Source of the DNA: Paraburkholderia edwinii
Lineage (GTDB): Bacteria > Pseudomonadota > Gammaproteobacteria > Burkholderiales > Burkholderiaceae
Direction of reading: 5' to 3'
DNA: 64,000 bases
Assembly: GCF_019428685.1 (NCBI RefSeq)
Contig: NZ_CP080096.1
Span: 3,224,001 to 3,288,000 of the forward strand
Part shown: piece after piece, positions 53,359 through 62,426 of the stretch
Layout: every line of letters starts with the position of its first letter
How positions within the stretch are numbered: position 1 is the stretch's first letter
Made by a program: the position numbers and the translations under genes
The notes under the pieces: generated by a model
Database searches by the model: none
What the model was told of the DNA's origin: nothing
Seen by the model: only the letters and a program-made list of their open reading frames with translations

Positions 53359-54249
53359 CTAGCGCGCATCCGTCTGTTTCGATTGCGCTTCGAGCCAGCG
53401 GCAGAACTGCGTGACGAGCGGCGCATCGGCTACTTCGCGCCGCGCGACCCACCAATAGCCGCGCAATGCAATGCGCGGCCCTTCGAGCGGCATCACGAGA
53501 CGCCCCGACGCGAGTTCGTCGTCGATGATCGGCAGCGGCCCGAGCGCGACGCCCAGGCCGTCGACAGCCGCTTGCAGCGCCAGATAGAAGTGGTCGAACG
53601 ACTGCTTCTTGCGGCATTTCGTTTTCACGCCCGCAGTGGCAAGCCACTGACGCCATGCGTCGGGACGCGTATCGGAATGCAGCAGCACGTGACGCGACAG
53701 GTCGTCGGCCACGCGAATCGGCGAGCGCTTCAGCAGCGCGGGACTGCAGACCGGCACTTCGCTTTCGTCGAGAAAATGGCCGCTGACGCAATTCGGCCAG
53801 TGCGCCGGCCCGCGCCGCACCGCGACGTCGAAGCCGTCGATCGATTCGACGGGCGCATTCGACGTGGCGAGACGAAGCTCGACGTTCGGCGCGATGCGCT
53901 GGAACTGGCTCAAGCGCGGCAGCAGCCATTTCATCGCAAAGGTCGACAATGCATTGATGCGCAGCACATGTACGACACCGGTGTCGCGCAACTGGTCGGT
54001 AGCGGACGCGATATTGTCGAACGCGGTCCGCACCTGCGCGAGATAACGGCGGCCGCTGTCGGTAAGCCGCACGCGTTTGCCAATGCGGTCGAATACCTGC
54101 ACGCCGACCCACGATTCGAGCGCGGCGACCTGGCGGCTGATTGCACCGTGCGTCACATGCAGTTCGTCCGCGGCGGCGCTGAAGCTTTCGTGGCGCGCCG
54201 CGGCTTCGAACGCGCGTAGCGCGGGAAACGGGGGTAACTTGCGGGTCAT
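53359..54249 (-). CDS. LysR-family transcriptional regulator (GcvA-like)
   Basis: This 296-residue protein has an N-terminal winged helix (FPALRAFEAAARHESFSAAADELHVTHGAISRQVAALESWVG) and a two-lobe effector domain. Sequence is closest to the GcvA-like branch. It is divergent from the split chromate transporter with a 112-bp gap, so it probably controls that pair. I saw no clear T-N11-A palindrome but did not search exhaustively. The C-terminus converges with the LOG gene. Confidence 0.9.
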   Translation of the reverse strand: MTRKLPPFPALRAFEAAARHESFSAAADELHVTHGAISRQVAALESWVGVQVFDRIGKRVRLTDSGRRYLAQVRTAFDNIASATDQLRDTGVVHVLRINALSTFAMKWLLPRLSQFQRIAPNVELRLATSNAPVESIDGFDVAVRRGPAHWPNCVSGHFLDESEVPVCSPALLKRSPIRVADDLSRHVLLHSDTRPDAWRQWLATAGVKTKCRKKQSFDHFYLALQAAVDGLGVALGPLPIIDDELASGRLVMPLEGPRIALRGYWWVARREVADAPLVTQFCRWLEAQSKQTDAR

Positions 54250-54361
54250 GCCGGAGATTATGCTTGTGAGTTTAAGTCACAAGCAAGCGGCGTAAAAATC
54301 GTTTGGTATTGCTCGCGAACAGCGCTAACCTCCGAAGCCTGTACCAACGGGCGACCGCAAA

Positions 54362-55060
54362 ATGAATCAACACTCCTCTTCTTCCGGGCCGGCGGCGTCG
54401 GGGACGTCCGGGGCGCCCGCAACGCCGTCCGAGGCCGCGAAATCATCGGCGCCGTCATCCGCCTCGAAAACCAGCGCGTTGCCCGATAGCGATTTCGCCG
54501 CGGATGCCGTGCCCACCGTCGCCGATCTGTTCAAAGGCTTCCTCGGCCTCGGGCTCACCTCGTTCGGCGGCGCGCTGCCGCTGGCGCGGCGCACCGTCGT
54601 CGAACGGCACCGCTGGCTGTCGGGCGCCGAATTCACCGATCTATTGGGACTGTGCCAGTTTCTGCCGGGCGGCAACGTGATCAACCTGGCGGTTGCGATC
54701 GGCATGCGCTTTCGCGGCTGGCGCGGCGCGCTGGCGGGGCTGCTCGGTCTGATCGCCGGACCGTCGCTGGTGGTGATTGCGCTTGGCGTGCTTTACGAGC
54801 ACACGCAGAACGATCCGCACGTGCAGCACCTGTTCGCCGGTCTCGCGGCCGCCGCGGCGGGCCTGCTGATCGCGATGGCGGCGAAAATCCTGCTGCCGCT
54901 CCGACGCAACCCGATTGCAGCCGGCATCGCCGCACTCGGCTTCGTGGCGATTGCGGTCCTGCGCTTTCCGCTGCTGCCCACGATGCTCGTGCTCACGCCC
55001 CTGAGCATCGCGCTTGCCGCACTCGCGGCCGCGAAGTCCGCGAACGGAGCCGGACGATGA
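54362..55060 (+). CDS. chrA: Chromate transporter, N-terminal half-type subunit
   Basis: This 232-residue protein is a short-chain CHR family member. A serine/alanine-rich leader of about 50 residues is followed by the CHR signature FLGLGLTSFGGALPLARRTVVERHRWLS (about 60) and GLCQFLPGGNVINLAVAIGMRFRGWRGALAG, then several helices. Short CHR proteins come in pairs and together transport chromate or sulfate-like anions outwards. The stop overlaps the second half by 4 bp. Resistance is a family-based guess only. Confidence 0.88.
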   Translation: MNQHSSSSGPAASGTSGAPATPSEAAKSSAPSSASKTSALPDSDFAADAVPTVADLFKGFLGLGLTSFGGALPLARRTVVERHRWLSGAEFTDLLGLCQFLPGGNVINLAVAIGMRFRGWRGALAGLLGLIAGPSLVVIALGVLYEHTQNDPHVQHLFAGLAAAAAGLLIAMAAKILLPLRRNPIAAGIAALGFVAIAVLRFPLLPTMLVLTPLSIALAALAAAKSANGAGR

Positions 55061-55593
55061 CGGCCACGCTCGTCGCCCTCGTCCTGATCTTCGGTCAGCT
55101 ATCGCTACTTGCGTTCGGCGGCGGCAATACGATCCTGCCGGAGATGCAGCGGCAGGTAGTCGATGTCCATCACTGGATGCCGGCCAGCGAATTCAGCGCG
55201 CTCTTCGCGCTCGCTCAGGCGGCGCCGGGGCCGAACATGATGGTCGTCACGCTGGTCGGATGGCATGTGGCCGGCTGGGCCGGCGTGATCGTGACGTCGA
55301 TCGCGAAGTTCGGTCCGTCGTCGTTCGTTACGGCGCTCGCATTGCATGCGTGGGAACGCTTCAAGGACCGGCCGTGGCGCGCCATCGCGCAGAAGGGACT
55401 CGTGCCGGTTACCGCGGGGCTCGTCGCGGCCAGCGCGGTGCTGATTGCGCGAGCCTCGGATACGACGTGGCTCGCATGGAATATCACCGGAGTGTGCGCG
55501 GCGCTCGCTTTTACGACGCGCATTCACCCGCTGTGGCTGCTTGCGGCGGGAAGTGTGATCGGCCTGGTGGGACTAGGCTTCCTGCCTCACTGA
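55057..55593 (+). CDS. chrA: Chromate transporter, C-terminal half-type subunit
   Basis: This 178-residue membrane protein has the second CHR half: LSLLAFGGGNTILPEMQRQVVDVHHWM (about 15) and FALAQAAPGPNMMVVTLVGWHVAG, the inverted-topology counterpart of the first half. Its start overlaps the first half as ATGA, showing coupled translation. It ends 7 bp inside the convergent AMP nucleosidase gene. The two halves replace one long-chain ChrA. Confidence 0.88.
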   Translation: MTATLVALVLIFGQLSLLAFGGGNTILPEMQRQVVDVHHWMPASEFSALFALAQAAPGPNMMVVTLVGWHVAGWAGVIVTSIAKFGPSSFVTALALHAWERFKDRPWRAIAQKGLVPVTAGLVAASAVLIARASDTTWLAWNITGVCAALAFTTRIHPLWLLAAGSVIGLVGLGFLPH

Positions 55594-57113
55594 AACGCCA
55601 CTTCCGCAAAGCTGCGCAACTTCCGGCTGTGCAAGCGGTGCAAGCCATCGGCCCTCAACAGTTCCATCGCCGCGACGCCGATCTGCAGATGCTGATCGAC
55701 CTGCGCGCGATAAAACTGATCGGCCATGCCAGGCAGCTTCAGTTCTCCATGCAGCGGTTTATCCGACACGCACAGCAAGGTGCCGTAGGGCACGCGAAAG
55801 CGGAATCCATTAGCCGCAATCGTCGCGCTTTCCATATCGAGCGCAATCGCGCGGCTTTGCGATAGCCGCTGCACAGGCTCGCGATGGTCGCGCAATTCCC
55901 AGTTGCGGTTATCGACGCTCGCCACCGTCCCCGTGCGCATCACGCGCTTCAACTCCGCGCCGTCGAGCCGCGTGACCTGCGCGACCGCGCGCTCGAGCGC
56001 GACCTGCACTTCGGCGAGCGCCGGAATCGGCACCCACAGCGGCAAATCGTCGTCGAGCACGTGATCTTCGCGCACATAGCCGTGCGCCAGCACATAGTCG
56101 CCAAGACGCTGCGTGTTGCGCAGCCCCGCGCAGTGGCCGAGCATGACCCACGCATGCGGACGCAGCACCGCGATATGGTCGGTGATGGTCTTCGCATTCG
56201 ACGGCCCGACGCCGATATTGACCATCGTGATGCCGCCGCCGTCCGCGCGTTTCAGGTGATATGCGGGCATCTGCGGCAGCCGCGGCGGCGGCGTGCCCTC
56301 GGCTTCCTGCTCGCCGAGATTCGCGTTGTACGTGATCACGTCGCCGGGTTCGACGAACGACGTGTACTCGCCGCGATACGCGCGCAGCTCCGCATCGTCG
56401 GTATGCGCCATCATCGTACGGCCGAGCTTCACGAACTCGTCGATGTAGAACTGATAGTTCGTGTACAGCACGTAGTTCTGGAAGTGCGTCGGCGACGTCG
56501 CCGTGTAGTGCCGCAGCCGATGCAGCGAGAAGTCGACGCGCGCCGCGGTAAAGAGCGCCAGCGGATGCGGTTCGCCCGGCATCGGTTCATACGTGCCGTT
56601 GACGATCCGGTCGTCGAGCAGCGCGAGGTCCGGCGTGTCGAACACGTCGCGCATCATGAAGAGACGGTCGCGGTCGAGATCGCCTTCGAGGTGAATGCCC
56701 TCGGCAAACGCGAAGTGAATCGGAATGGCCTGGTCCGACACGCCGACCTCGATCGCGACATGATGGTTCTTCGCCAGCAGCCGCAATTGTTCGCGATAGT
56801 AATTGCCGAACAGGTCGGGCCGTGTCACGGTAGTTTCAAATACGCCCGGGCCGGCGACAAATCCATACGAACGGCGCGAGTCGATGTGCGTGTTGACTTC
56901 GGTACGCACACGCACGAACGGGTAGCACGCGCGCACACGGCGCTGGAAGGGCTCGTTGCGCCGATAGCGAGCGAACGCATCGCGCAGGAACGACGTGTTC
57001 GATTCATAGATCGCGGAAAGATGCGTGACAGCCGCGGTGGCATCGTCAAACGCCTCGGTCTTGTACGCGCTGGCCGGTGTCTCTACCAGGCGCTGATTGG
57101 TCTCATAGTTCAT
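55587..57113 (-). CDS. amn: AMP nucleosidase
   Basis: This 508-residue enzyme cleaves AMP to adenine and ribose-5-phosphate. The N-terminal regulatory domain is followed by a nucleoside-phosphorylase-like fold with VNIGVGPSNAKTITDHIAVLRPHAWVMLGHCAGLRNTQRLGDYVLAHGYVREDHVLDDDLP (about 300-360) and ALDMESATIAANGFRFRVPYGTLLCVSDKPLHGELK. The ATG at 57113 has GAGG 9 bases upstream. Its last codons overlap the convergent chromate transporter gene. Confidence 0.95.
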   Translation of the reverse strand: MNYETNQRLVETPASAYKTEAFDDATAAVTHLSAIYESNTSFLRDAFARYRRNEPFQRRVRACYPFVRVRTEVNTHIDSRRSYGFVAGPGVFETTVTRPDLFGNYYREQLRLLAKNHHVAIEVGVSDQAIPIHFAFAEGIHLEGDLDRDRLFMMRDVFDTPDLALLDDRIVNGTYEPMPGEPHPLALFTAARVDFSLHRLRHYTATSPTHFQNYVLYTNYQFYIDEFVKLGRTMMAHTDDAELRAYRGEYTSFVEPGDVITYNANLGEQEAEGTPPPRLPQMPAYHLKRADGGGITMVNIGVGPSNAKTITDHIAVLRPHAWVMLGHCAGLRNTQRLGDYVLAHGYVREDHVLDDDLPLWVPIPALAEVQVALERAVAQVTRLDGAELKRVMRTGTVASVDNRNWELRDHREPVQRLSQSRAIALDMESATIAANGFRFRVPYGTLLCVSDKPLHGELKLPGMADQFYRAQVDQHLQIGVAAMELLRADGLHRLHSRKLRSFAEVAFQ

Positions 57114-57300
57114 TTCACGTGCCTCGGTTGATGGGCTCACATTACCACGGAACCCACGCAGGCTGACCGGCCGCCACGTCGGCAATGCGGGCCCGCCAAC
57201 GCGCCGCGCACATTCGTCGAAAGCGGCGCAAAATAAGGCGTAGGCGGCCGTCGGCCGCACCGGATTTGCTAGAATCGCGTCACCCTCTCGGAGAATCATC

Positions 57301-57711
57301 ATGAAGCCGCTCCTTCCCGCTGCCCTCGCACTGGCCTTCGCCGTGTCAGGGGCCGCGCTCGCGCAGCCCGCCGCTGCCGACCAGCAGCCGCCCGCGCAGC
57401 AACAGGCCACCGCCCCGATGTCCGCGAACGAGAGGGCGGGCCTGCCGGATCTGGCCGCAATCAACCGTCCGGCGGCGGAAGTCAGCTCGAAGGTGGATAT
57501 CAACGTGCCGCGCACGCCGAGCTTCTACGAACGCAGCAGCAACGGCACCGAGATCACCGAATACCGCGACCGCGGCAAGCCTGTCGAAATCGACGTGCGT
57601 TCGAACTTCGGCACGCGCTACCAGATGACCGCGCCGGTCGACACCTCGCCGCAAGTGTATGAAAGCTCGCATCCGACCAACCGCCTGCCGTCCTTCAACA
57701 TCAAGTACTGA
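57301..57711 (+). CDS. Small exported protein, DUF2782-like
   Basis: This 136-residue protein has a Sec signal peptide (residues 1-21, ending ALAQ), a Q/A/P-rich linker and a C-terminal domain with NGTEITEYRDRGKPVEIDVRSNFGTRYQMTAP. That domain resembles DUF2782, which is often coded beside polA/thrB in proteobacteria, and this gene precedes thrB. GGAG is 8 bases before the ATG. I assign the family with moderate confidence. The protein is probably periplasmic. Confidence 0.7.
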   Translation: MKPLLPAALALAFAVSGAALAQPAAADQQPPAQQQATAPMSANERAGLPDLAAINRPAAEVSSKVDINVPRTPSFYERSSNGTEITEYRDRGKPVEIDVRSNFGTRYQMTAPVDTSPQVYESSHPTNRLPSFNIKY

Positions 57712-57753
57712 ACGAACGATGCACGCGGTGCTCGCGGTGCACACGACGCTCGC

Positions 57754-57772
57754 GGCCCGGATGAACCGGGCC
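57754..57772. terminator. Hairpin after the DUF2782-like gene
   Basis: GGCCCGG-ATGAA-CCGGGCC is a perfect 7-bp stem about 40 bp after the stop, with no T-run. It may attenuate readthrough into thrB. Confidence 0.45.
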
Positions 57773-57897
57773 TGCCGTTGCAAGCACCGCGCGTAATTCG
57801 CGTCACCCCGCACCTGTAAGCTGAAACCCTATTCGTCACCCTCACCCGACTGGCGACCCAACCACGCCAGCCCACCAACCCGATCGATGTTTTCCGC

Positions 57898-58893
57898 ATG
57901 GCCGTCTTCACTGCTGTTACCGAAGCCCAACTCGCGCAATGGCTGCGCCACTATGACCTCGGCGACGTCGTCGAATTTCGCGGTATCACGTCCGGCATTG
58001 AAAACAGCAACTTCTTTCTGACCACCACGCGTGGCGAATACGTCCTGACCATCTTCGAGAAGCTGACCGATCGCCAGTTGCCGTTCTATCTCGACCTGAT
58101 GCGGCATCTCGCCGCGCATCGCGTGCCGGTGCCGGACCCGGTGCCGCGCGACGACGGCGCGCTGTTCGGCATGCTGCATGGCAAGCCCGCGGCCGTCGTC
58201 ACGAAGCTCGAAGGCGCGCCGGAACTGGCGCCCGGCGTCGAGCATTGCGTCGAGGTCGGGCAGATGCTCGCGCGCATGCATCTCGCCGGCCGCGACTTCG
58301 CGCATCATCAACCGAATCTGCGCAGCCTCGCCTGGTGGGAAGAGACGGTGCCCACGCTGTTGCCGTTCGTCGACGATGCACAGCGCGCGCTCCTGACCGA
58401 AGAGCTCGCGCATCAGCACGCGTTCTTCGCATCGGCCGACTATGCGGCGATGCCCGGCGGGCCGTGCCACTGCGACCTCTTTCGCGACAACGCGCTGTTC
58501 GCGCACGCAGCGCCCGGCACCGGGCACGAGGTGCGGCTCGGCGGCTTCTTCGATTTCTACTTCGCGGGTTGCGACAAGTGGCTCTTCGACGTCGCGGTCA
58601 CCGTCAACGACTGGTGCGTCGATCTGCCGACCGGGCGCCTCGACGACGCGCGTGTTGAAGCGTTGCTGCGTGCATATCAGACAGTGCGTCCGTTCACACC
58701 CGAGGAAAATCGCCACTGGGGCGATATGCTGCGTGCGGGGGCGTACCGTTTCTGGGTCTCGCGCCTGTATGATTTCCATATGCCGCGCGCGGCCGAGTTG
58801 CTGAAACCGCACGACCCCGGCCATTTCGAGCGCATTCTCCGCGAACGCCTGAAAGGCGTCGCACTCCCTGGCATTCACACCTCATGCAACTGA
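57898..58893 (+). CDS. thrB: Homoserine kinase ThrB (APH-fold type)
   Basis: This 331-residue protein is the aminoglycoside phosphotransferase-like ThrB found in many proteobacteria, which makes O-phosphohomoserine for threonine. Landmarks are the ATP-binding [23 protein letters not shown] (about 30), the catalytic-loop-like [15 protein letters not shown] (about 190) and [26 protein letters not shown] (about 220). It overlaps the next gene by 10 bp. thrA/thrC are outside this window. Confidence 0.93.
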   Translation: MAVFTAVTEAQLAQWLRHYDLGDVVEFRGITSGIENSNFFLTTTRGEYVLTIFEKLTDRQLPFYLDLMRHLAAHRVPVPDPVPRDDGALFGMLHGKPAAVVTKLEGAPELAPGVEHCVEVGQMLARMHLAGRDFAHHQPNLRSLAWWEETVPTLLPFVDDAQRALLTEELAHQHAFFASADYAAMPGGPCHCDLFRDNALFAHAAPGTGHEVRLGGFFDFYFAGCDKWLFDVAVTVNDWCVDLPTGRLDDARVEALLRAYQTVRPFTPEENRHWGDMLRAGAYRFWVSRLYDFHMPRAAELLKPHDPGHFERILRERLKGVALPGIHTSCN

Positions 58894-59681
58894 TCGAAGT
58901 TCCCGCGAAGACCGGCTATGTATGGTTCCGGCAGGGCATCTGGCTGTTCCGCAAGAACCCGCTCGCGTTCCTGACGCTGTTCTTCGCGTACCTGCTCGCG
59001 ATGACGCTGATTTCGCTGATCCCCGTGATCGGCGGCGTGTTGCCGCTCGCGCTGATTCCGGGCATCGCGGTCGGCTTTATGGCCGCGTGCCGCGATACGA
59101 TCGCCGGCAAGCCCGTGTTCCCGACCATTCTTGTGGATGGCTTCCGTTCGTATGGCTCGACGGTCGCGCGGCGCCTGCTGCTGTTGGGATGCCTCTATAT
59201 CGTCGCGATGGCGCTCGTGCTCGCGGGCTCCGCGCTCGCGGACGGTGGCATACTGCTGCGGCTCATGGTGAACGGCGAAGCCATGCAGCAGGAAACGCTC
59301 GCGACCAGCAACCTGCCGCTCGCCATTCTCACCGCACTCGCTTTCTATGTGCCCGTCGCGATGCTGTTCTGGTTCTCGCCGATCCTCGCCGCGTGGCACG
59401 ACGTGCCGCCGGTGAAGGCGATGTTCTTCAGCATCATCAGCTGCTGGCGCAACCGCGGGGCGTTCGTCGTGTACGGCGCGCTGTGGTTTGCGGTGGCGAT
59501 CACCGTGTCGCTCGGACTGTCCACGCTGCTGCAGGCGCTCGGCGCCGGCGACCTTGCGCTGATCGTGCTGATGCCGGCGTCGATCATCGTCACGACAATG
59601 CTCTATTGCTCGTTCTATGCGACTTATCGCGGCTGCTTCGGCGTCCAGGGACCCGAACAGCCGGCGCCGCCGGTGGCGTGA
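58884..59681 (+). CDS. BPSS1780-family membrane protein
   Basis: This 265-residue protein has five or six membrane helices. The N-terminal block [21 protein letters not shown] and the late [18 protein letters not shown] mark the BPSS1780 family, known in Burkholderia and relatives but of unknown function. It overlaps thrB by 10 bp, so the two genes share a transcript. Its stop falls inside the first unit of a 14-bp tandem repeat. Confidence 0.85.
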   Translation: MQLIEVPAKTGYVWFRQGIWLFRKNPLAFLTLFFAYLLAMTLISLIPVIGGVLPLALIPGIAVGFMAACRDTIAGKPVFPTILVDGFRSYGSTVARRLLLLGCLYIVAMALVLAGSALADGGILLRLMVNGEAMQQETLATSNLPLAILTALAFYVPVAMLFWFSPILAAWHDVPPVKAMFFSIISCWRNRGAFVVYGALWFAVAITVSLGLSTLLQALGAGDLALIVLMPASIIVTTMLYCSFYATYRGCFGVQGPEQPAPPVA

Positions 59682-59741
59682 TTCGGGTGGCGTGATTCGG
59701 GTGGCGTGATTCGGGTGGCGTGACTAGGGTGGCGTGATTCG
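59672..59741. repeat. 14-bp tandem repeat, five units
   Basis: GGTGGCGTGATTCG is repeated five times from 59672 to 59741; the fourth copy differs (GGTGGCGTGACTAG). The first unit carries the TGA stop of the BPSS1780-family gene. The period is not a multiple of three, and G/C-rich units alternate with ATT. Confidence 0.95.
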
Positions 59742-59836
59742 GGGCGGCCCGGCTCGCCGGCGTCGCCCGATTGCGGCACAATGATTTGCACGCGATCGAT
59801 TCGCGCGCTCTCTTGCACTCTTCGCCGAGACGCATC

Positions 59837-60292
59837 ATGACCCAGCGCCCGCTTTTACCGCTTACGCTCGACACGCAGCTCTGTTTCGCGCTGTATTCAG
59901 CATCGCTTGCGATGACGAAAGCCTATAAGCCGCTGCTCGACAGGCTCGGTCTCACCTATCCGCAATATCTTGCGATGCTCGTACTGTGGGAAGGCGACGA
60001 CGTGACGGTCAAAGATATCGCGGCGCGCCTCAATCTCGATTCCGCGACCATCACGCCGCTACTCAAGCGCCTCGAAGCGCAAGGTTACGTCGAGCGTACG
60101 CGCGGCACCGACGACGAGCGGCTCGTGTTTATCCGCCTGACAAAAGCCGGCACCTCGCTCAAGCGCGCGGCGCGCGACGTGCCTACTGAAATCTTCGGCG
60201 CGACGGGCCAGGCGCGTGAATTCCTGTTTCGCTTGCGCGACGACCTTGCGCAGTTGCGCGGCACACTGAACGAACATCTCGAGCGCGGATAG
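59837..60292 (+). CDS. ohrR: OhrR-like MarR-family regulator
   Basis: This 151-residue protein has a MarR winged helix ([35 protein letters not shown]) and an N-terminal [33 protein letters not shown] block. Its C16 is the peroxide-sensing cysteine of OhrR, which releases DNA when oxidised by organic hydroperoxides. An ohr gene is not adjacent (a photolyase follows), so its target is elsewhere or unknown. The ATG at 59837 follows GAGACGCATC. Family assignment is good; target assignment is not possible here. Confidence 0.83.
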   Translation: MTQRPLLPLTLDTQLCFALYSASLAMTKAYKPLLDRLGLTYPQYLAMLVLWEGDDVTVKDIAARLNLDSATITPLLKRLEAQGYVERTRGTDDERLVFIRLTKAGTSLKRAARDVPTEIFGATGQAREFLFRLRDDLAQLRGTLNEHLERG

Positions 60293-60555
60293 CGCGCTTT
60301 TCGTGTTTTCGAGGCGGTGGGCGATCGAACCACCGTGGCCCGGCCTTGCAGGAGGGGGCAGTGACGAAAGTATTGCCTGCAGCGTAGCCACTTCCGAACG
60401 CCACGCAACACCACGCAACATCGCCCCGGCACAACACGAGCAGGCGCTTTTCTTGCGTCCACCCAACCGAAGACGTGGACCCGGCCATCCGACGAAAACC
60501 GGCGCCATCGCCTCGCCTCGCCGGCTCCCAACCTCTATCGCCCGATCCCATCACG

Positions 60556-62073
60556 ATGACCGAACCGCGGCAACTCGACGCTTCCTTCGACCACGGCCTT
60601 GTCTGGTTTCGCCGCGACCTGCGCACCGGCGACAACGCCGCGCTCTACTACGCGCTCAAGCATTGCCGGCAGGTCTGGTGCGTATTCGTCTTCGACACGA
60701 CGATCCTGCAGCCGCTGATCGACCGCTCGCGCAAACAGAACCCGAAGCACAGGCCGCGCGACCGGCGCATCGATTTCATCGTCGCAAGCGTCGCCGAACT
60801 GGATAAGTCGCTGCGCGACGGCGGCGGCGGGCTGATCGTCGAGCACGGCGACCCGCGCGATGTCATCCCGACACTCGCCGATCGTCTGAAGATCGATGCT
60901 GTATTTACCAATCACGATTACGAGCCGTCGGCAATCGAGCGCGATGAAGCAATTGGGGACCGCCTGCGCGATGCGCAACGCGAACTGCTCACGTTCAAGG
61001 ATCAGGCGATCTTCGAACGGGACGAAGTGCTGAACGGCCAGCGCAAGCCGTTCACGGTCTTCACGCCGTATCGCAACGCATGGCTCAAGAAACTGACGCC
61101 GTTCGACCTCAAACCGTATCCGGTCGAACGCTACGCGAAGAGCCTGGCGAAACCGCCGGCGGAACTCGACCACGGCATGCCGTCGCTCGAGCAGTTGGGC
61201 TTCGAGCGAAGCAATCTCGCGGACCTGAAGCTGCCGCCCGGCATGAGCGGCGCACAGCAGTTACTCGAAGATTTCCTGACGCGCATCGACAGCTACGCGG
61301 ACCGTCGCAACTTCCCGGGCGTCGCCGGGCCGAGCTACCTGTCCGTCCATCAGCGCTTCGGCACCGTCTCGATTCGCACGCTGGTGCGGCTCGCCAACGA
61401 CCTGTCGCTGCAGCCCGACGGAGCGGGCGCGGCCACGTGGCTGAACGAGCTGATCTGGCGAGACTTCTATTTCATGATTCTTGCGCATCACCCGCAGGTC
61501 GCGAGCGGCGCGCCGTTCAAGCCCGAGTTCGACGAGCTGCGCTGGGAGCGCGGCCACGAAGCCGACGCTGCGTTCGCCGCGTGGCGCGAAGCGCGCACCG
61601 GCTATCCGCTTGTCGACGCGGCGATGCTGCAGATCAACACGACCGGCTATATGCATAACCGGCTACGCATGGTCACCGCGAGCTTTCTCGTCAAGGACCT
61701 GGGGCTCGACTGGCATCTCGGCGAGCAGTACTTTGCCGAGCAGCTGAACGACTTCGACTTCTCGGCAAACAACGGGAATTGGCAATGGGCAGCGTCGACG
61801 GGGTGCGACGCGCAGCCGTGGTTCCGCATCTTCAATCCGGTCACGCAATCGGAGCAGTTCGACCCGCAGGGGCGCTTTATCAAGCGCTATTTGCCGCAAC
61901 TGGAGAAGGTGCCGCCGAAATGGATACACGCGCCGTGGCTGGCGAGCGACGAGCAGCTGGCGGAATGGGGTGTGGTGCTCGGGGAAAACTATCCGCGGCC
62001 GATTGTCGATCATGCGGAAGCGCGGAAGCTGACGCTCGAGCGCTTTGGAAGAGTACGGCCGCAGCAGCGCTAA
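60556..62073 (+). CDS. phrB: Deoxyribodipyrimidine photolyase (class I CPD type)
   Basis: This 505-residue protein starts with LVWFRRDLRTGDNAALYYALKHC, the antenna-domain motif. It has a FAD-binding core with WLNELIWRDFYFMILAHHPQV (about 300), TGYPLVDAAMLQINTTGYMHNRLRMVTASFLVKDLGLDWHLGEQYFAEQLNDFDFSANNGNWQWAASTGCD (about 345-415) and the C-terminal PVTQSEQFDPQGRFIKRYLPQL. It repairs cyclobutane pyrimidine dimers with blue light. The ATG at 60556 is the family start. It stands alone with 260 bp upstream, in which no operator was seen. Confidence 0.95.
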   Translation: MTEPRQLDASFDHGLVWFRRDLRTGDNAALYYALKHCRQVWCVFVFDTTILQPLIDRSRKQNPKHRPRDRRIDFIVASVAELDKSLRDGGGGLIVEHGDPRDVIPTLADRLKIDAVFTNHDYEPSAIERDEAIGDRLRDAQRELLTFKDQAIFERDEVLNGQRKPFTVFTPYRNAWLKKLTPFDLKPYPVERYAKSLAKPPAELDHGMPSLEQLGFERSNLADLKLPPGMSGAQQLLEDFLTRIDSYADRRNFPGVAGPSYLSVHQRFGTVSIRTLVRLANDLSLQPDGAGAATWLNELIWRDFYFMILAHHPQVASGAPFKPEFDELRWERGHEADAAFAAWREARTGYPLVDAAMLQINTTGYMHNRLRMVTASFLVKDLGLDWHLGEQYFAEQLNDFDFSANNGNWQWAASTGCDAQPWFRIFNPVTQSEQFDPQGRFIKRYLPQLEKVPPKWIHAPWLASDEQLAEWGVVLGENYPRPIVDHAEARKLTLERFGRVRPQQR

Positions 62074-62159
62074 GCGCGAGGCGGGATTAGCCAATCAGCC
62101 GACCATTTGGCTCCGGCCGGCCATCGCACGCCCACCACGCGCCAACGCTCAAGCAACGC

Positions 62160-62336
62160 TTATTGCTGGCCCATCCACGCCGGTTGACGGCGTTGCGCTT
62201 CGCGATCGAGCTTGCGCATACGGAATTCGAGATCGTACAGATCGATCGCTTCCGACAGATAAGCGTCCTGGCGCTCTCGTGCGACTTCGTCAGCGGATTT
62301 CGTCAGGAACAGGAAAAGGCGGCTCAGCAGGTACAT
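62160..62336 (-). CDS. DUF3563 small protein (58 aa)
   Basis: This small gene is easy to miss: 58 residues, MYLLSRLFLFLTKSADEVARERQDAYLSEAIDLYDLEFRMRKLDREAQRR and a short Q-rich end (only quoted in parts for length). The DAYLSEAIDLYDLEFRMRKLDRE core fits DUF3563, common in Burkholderia and unknown in function. The N-terminus may be a short amphipathic or membrane-touching helix. AGGGG lies 8 bases before the ATG. A palindromic promoter region lies just upstream. Confidence 0.82.
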   Translation of the reverse strand: MYLLSRLFLFLTKSADEVARERQDAYLSEAIDLYDLEFRMRKLDREAQRRQPAWMGQQ

Positions 62337-62361
62337 GGTTCGACCCCTAGTAAGTGTGAAG

Positions 62362-62406
62362 CTAAGGGATAACCCTTAGTTGTTGCCGCATTATAGGGAA
62401 AACCCT
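62362..62406 (-). promoter_or_regulatory. Promoter with paired GGG-N4-CCC palindromes for the DUF3563 gene
   Basis: On the minus strand TATAAT (62390-62395) is preceded by AGGG-TTTT-CCCT (62395-62406). It is followed about 10 bp later by CTAAGGG-TTAT-CCCTTAG (62362-62379), a perfect 7-bp palindrome. The two centres are 30 bp apart, about three helical turns, so a dimeric repressor could bind both faces around the start point. Confidence 0.7.
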
Positions 62407-62426
62407 GAAGCAGCGCCAGCTTTTCT

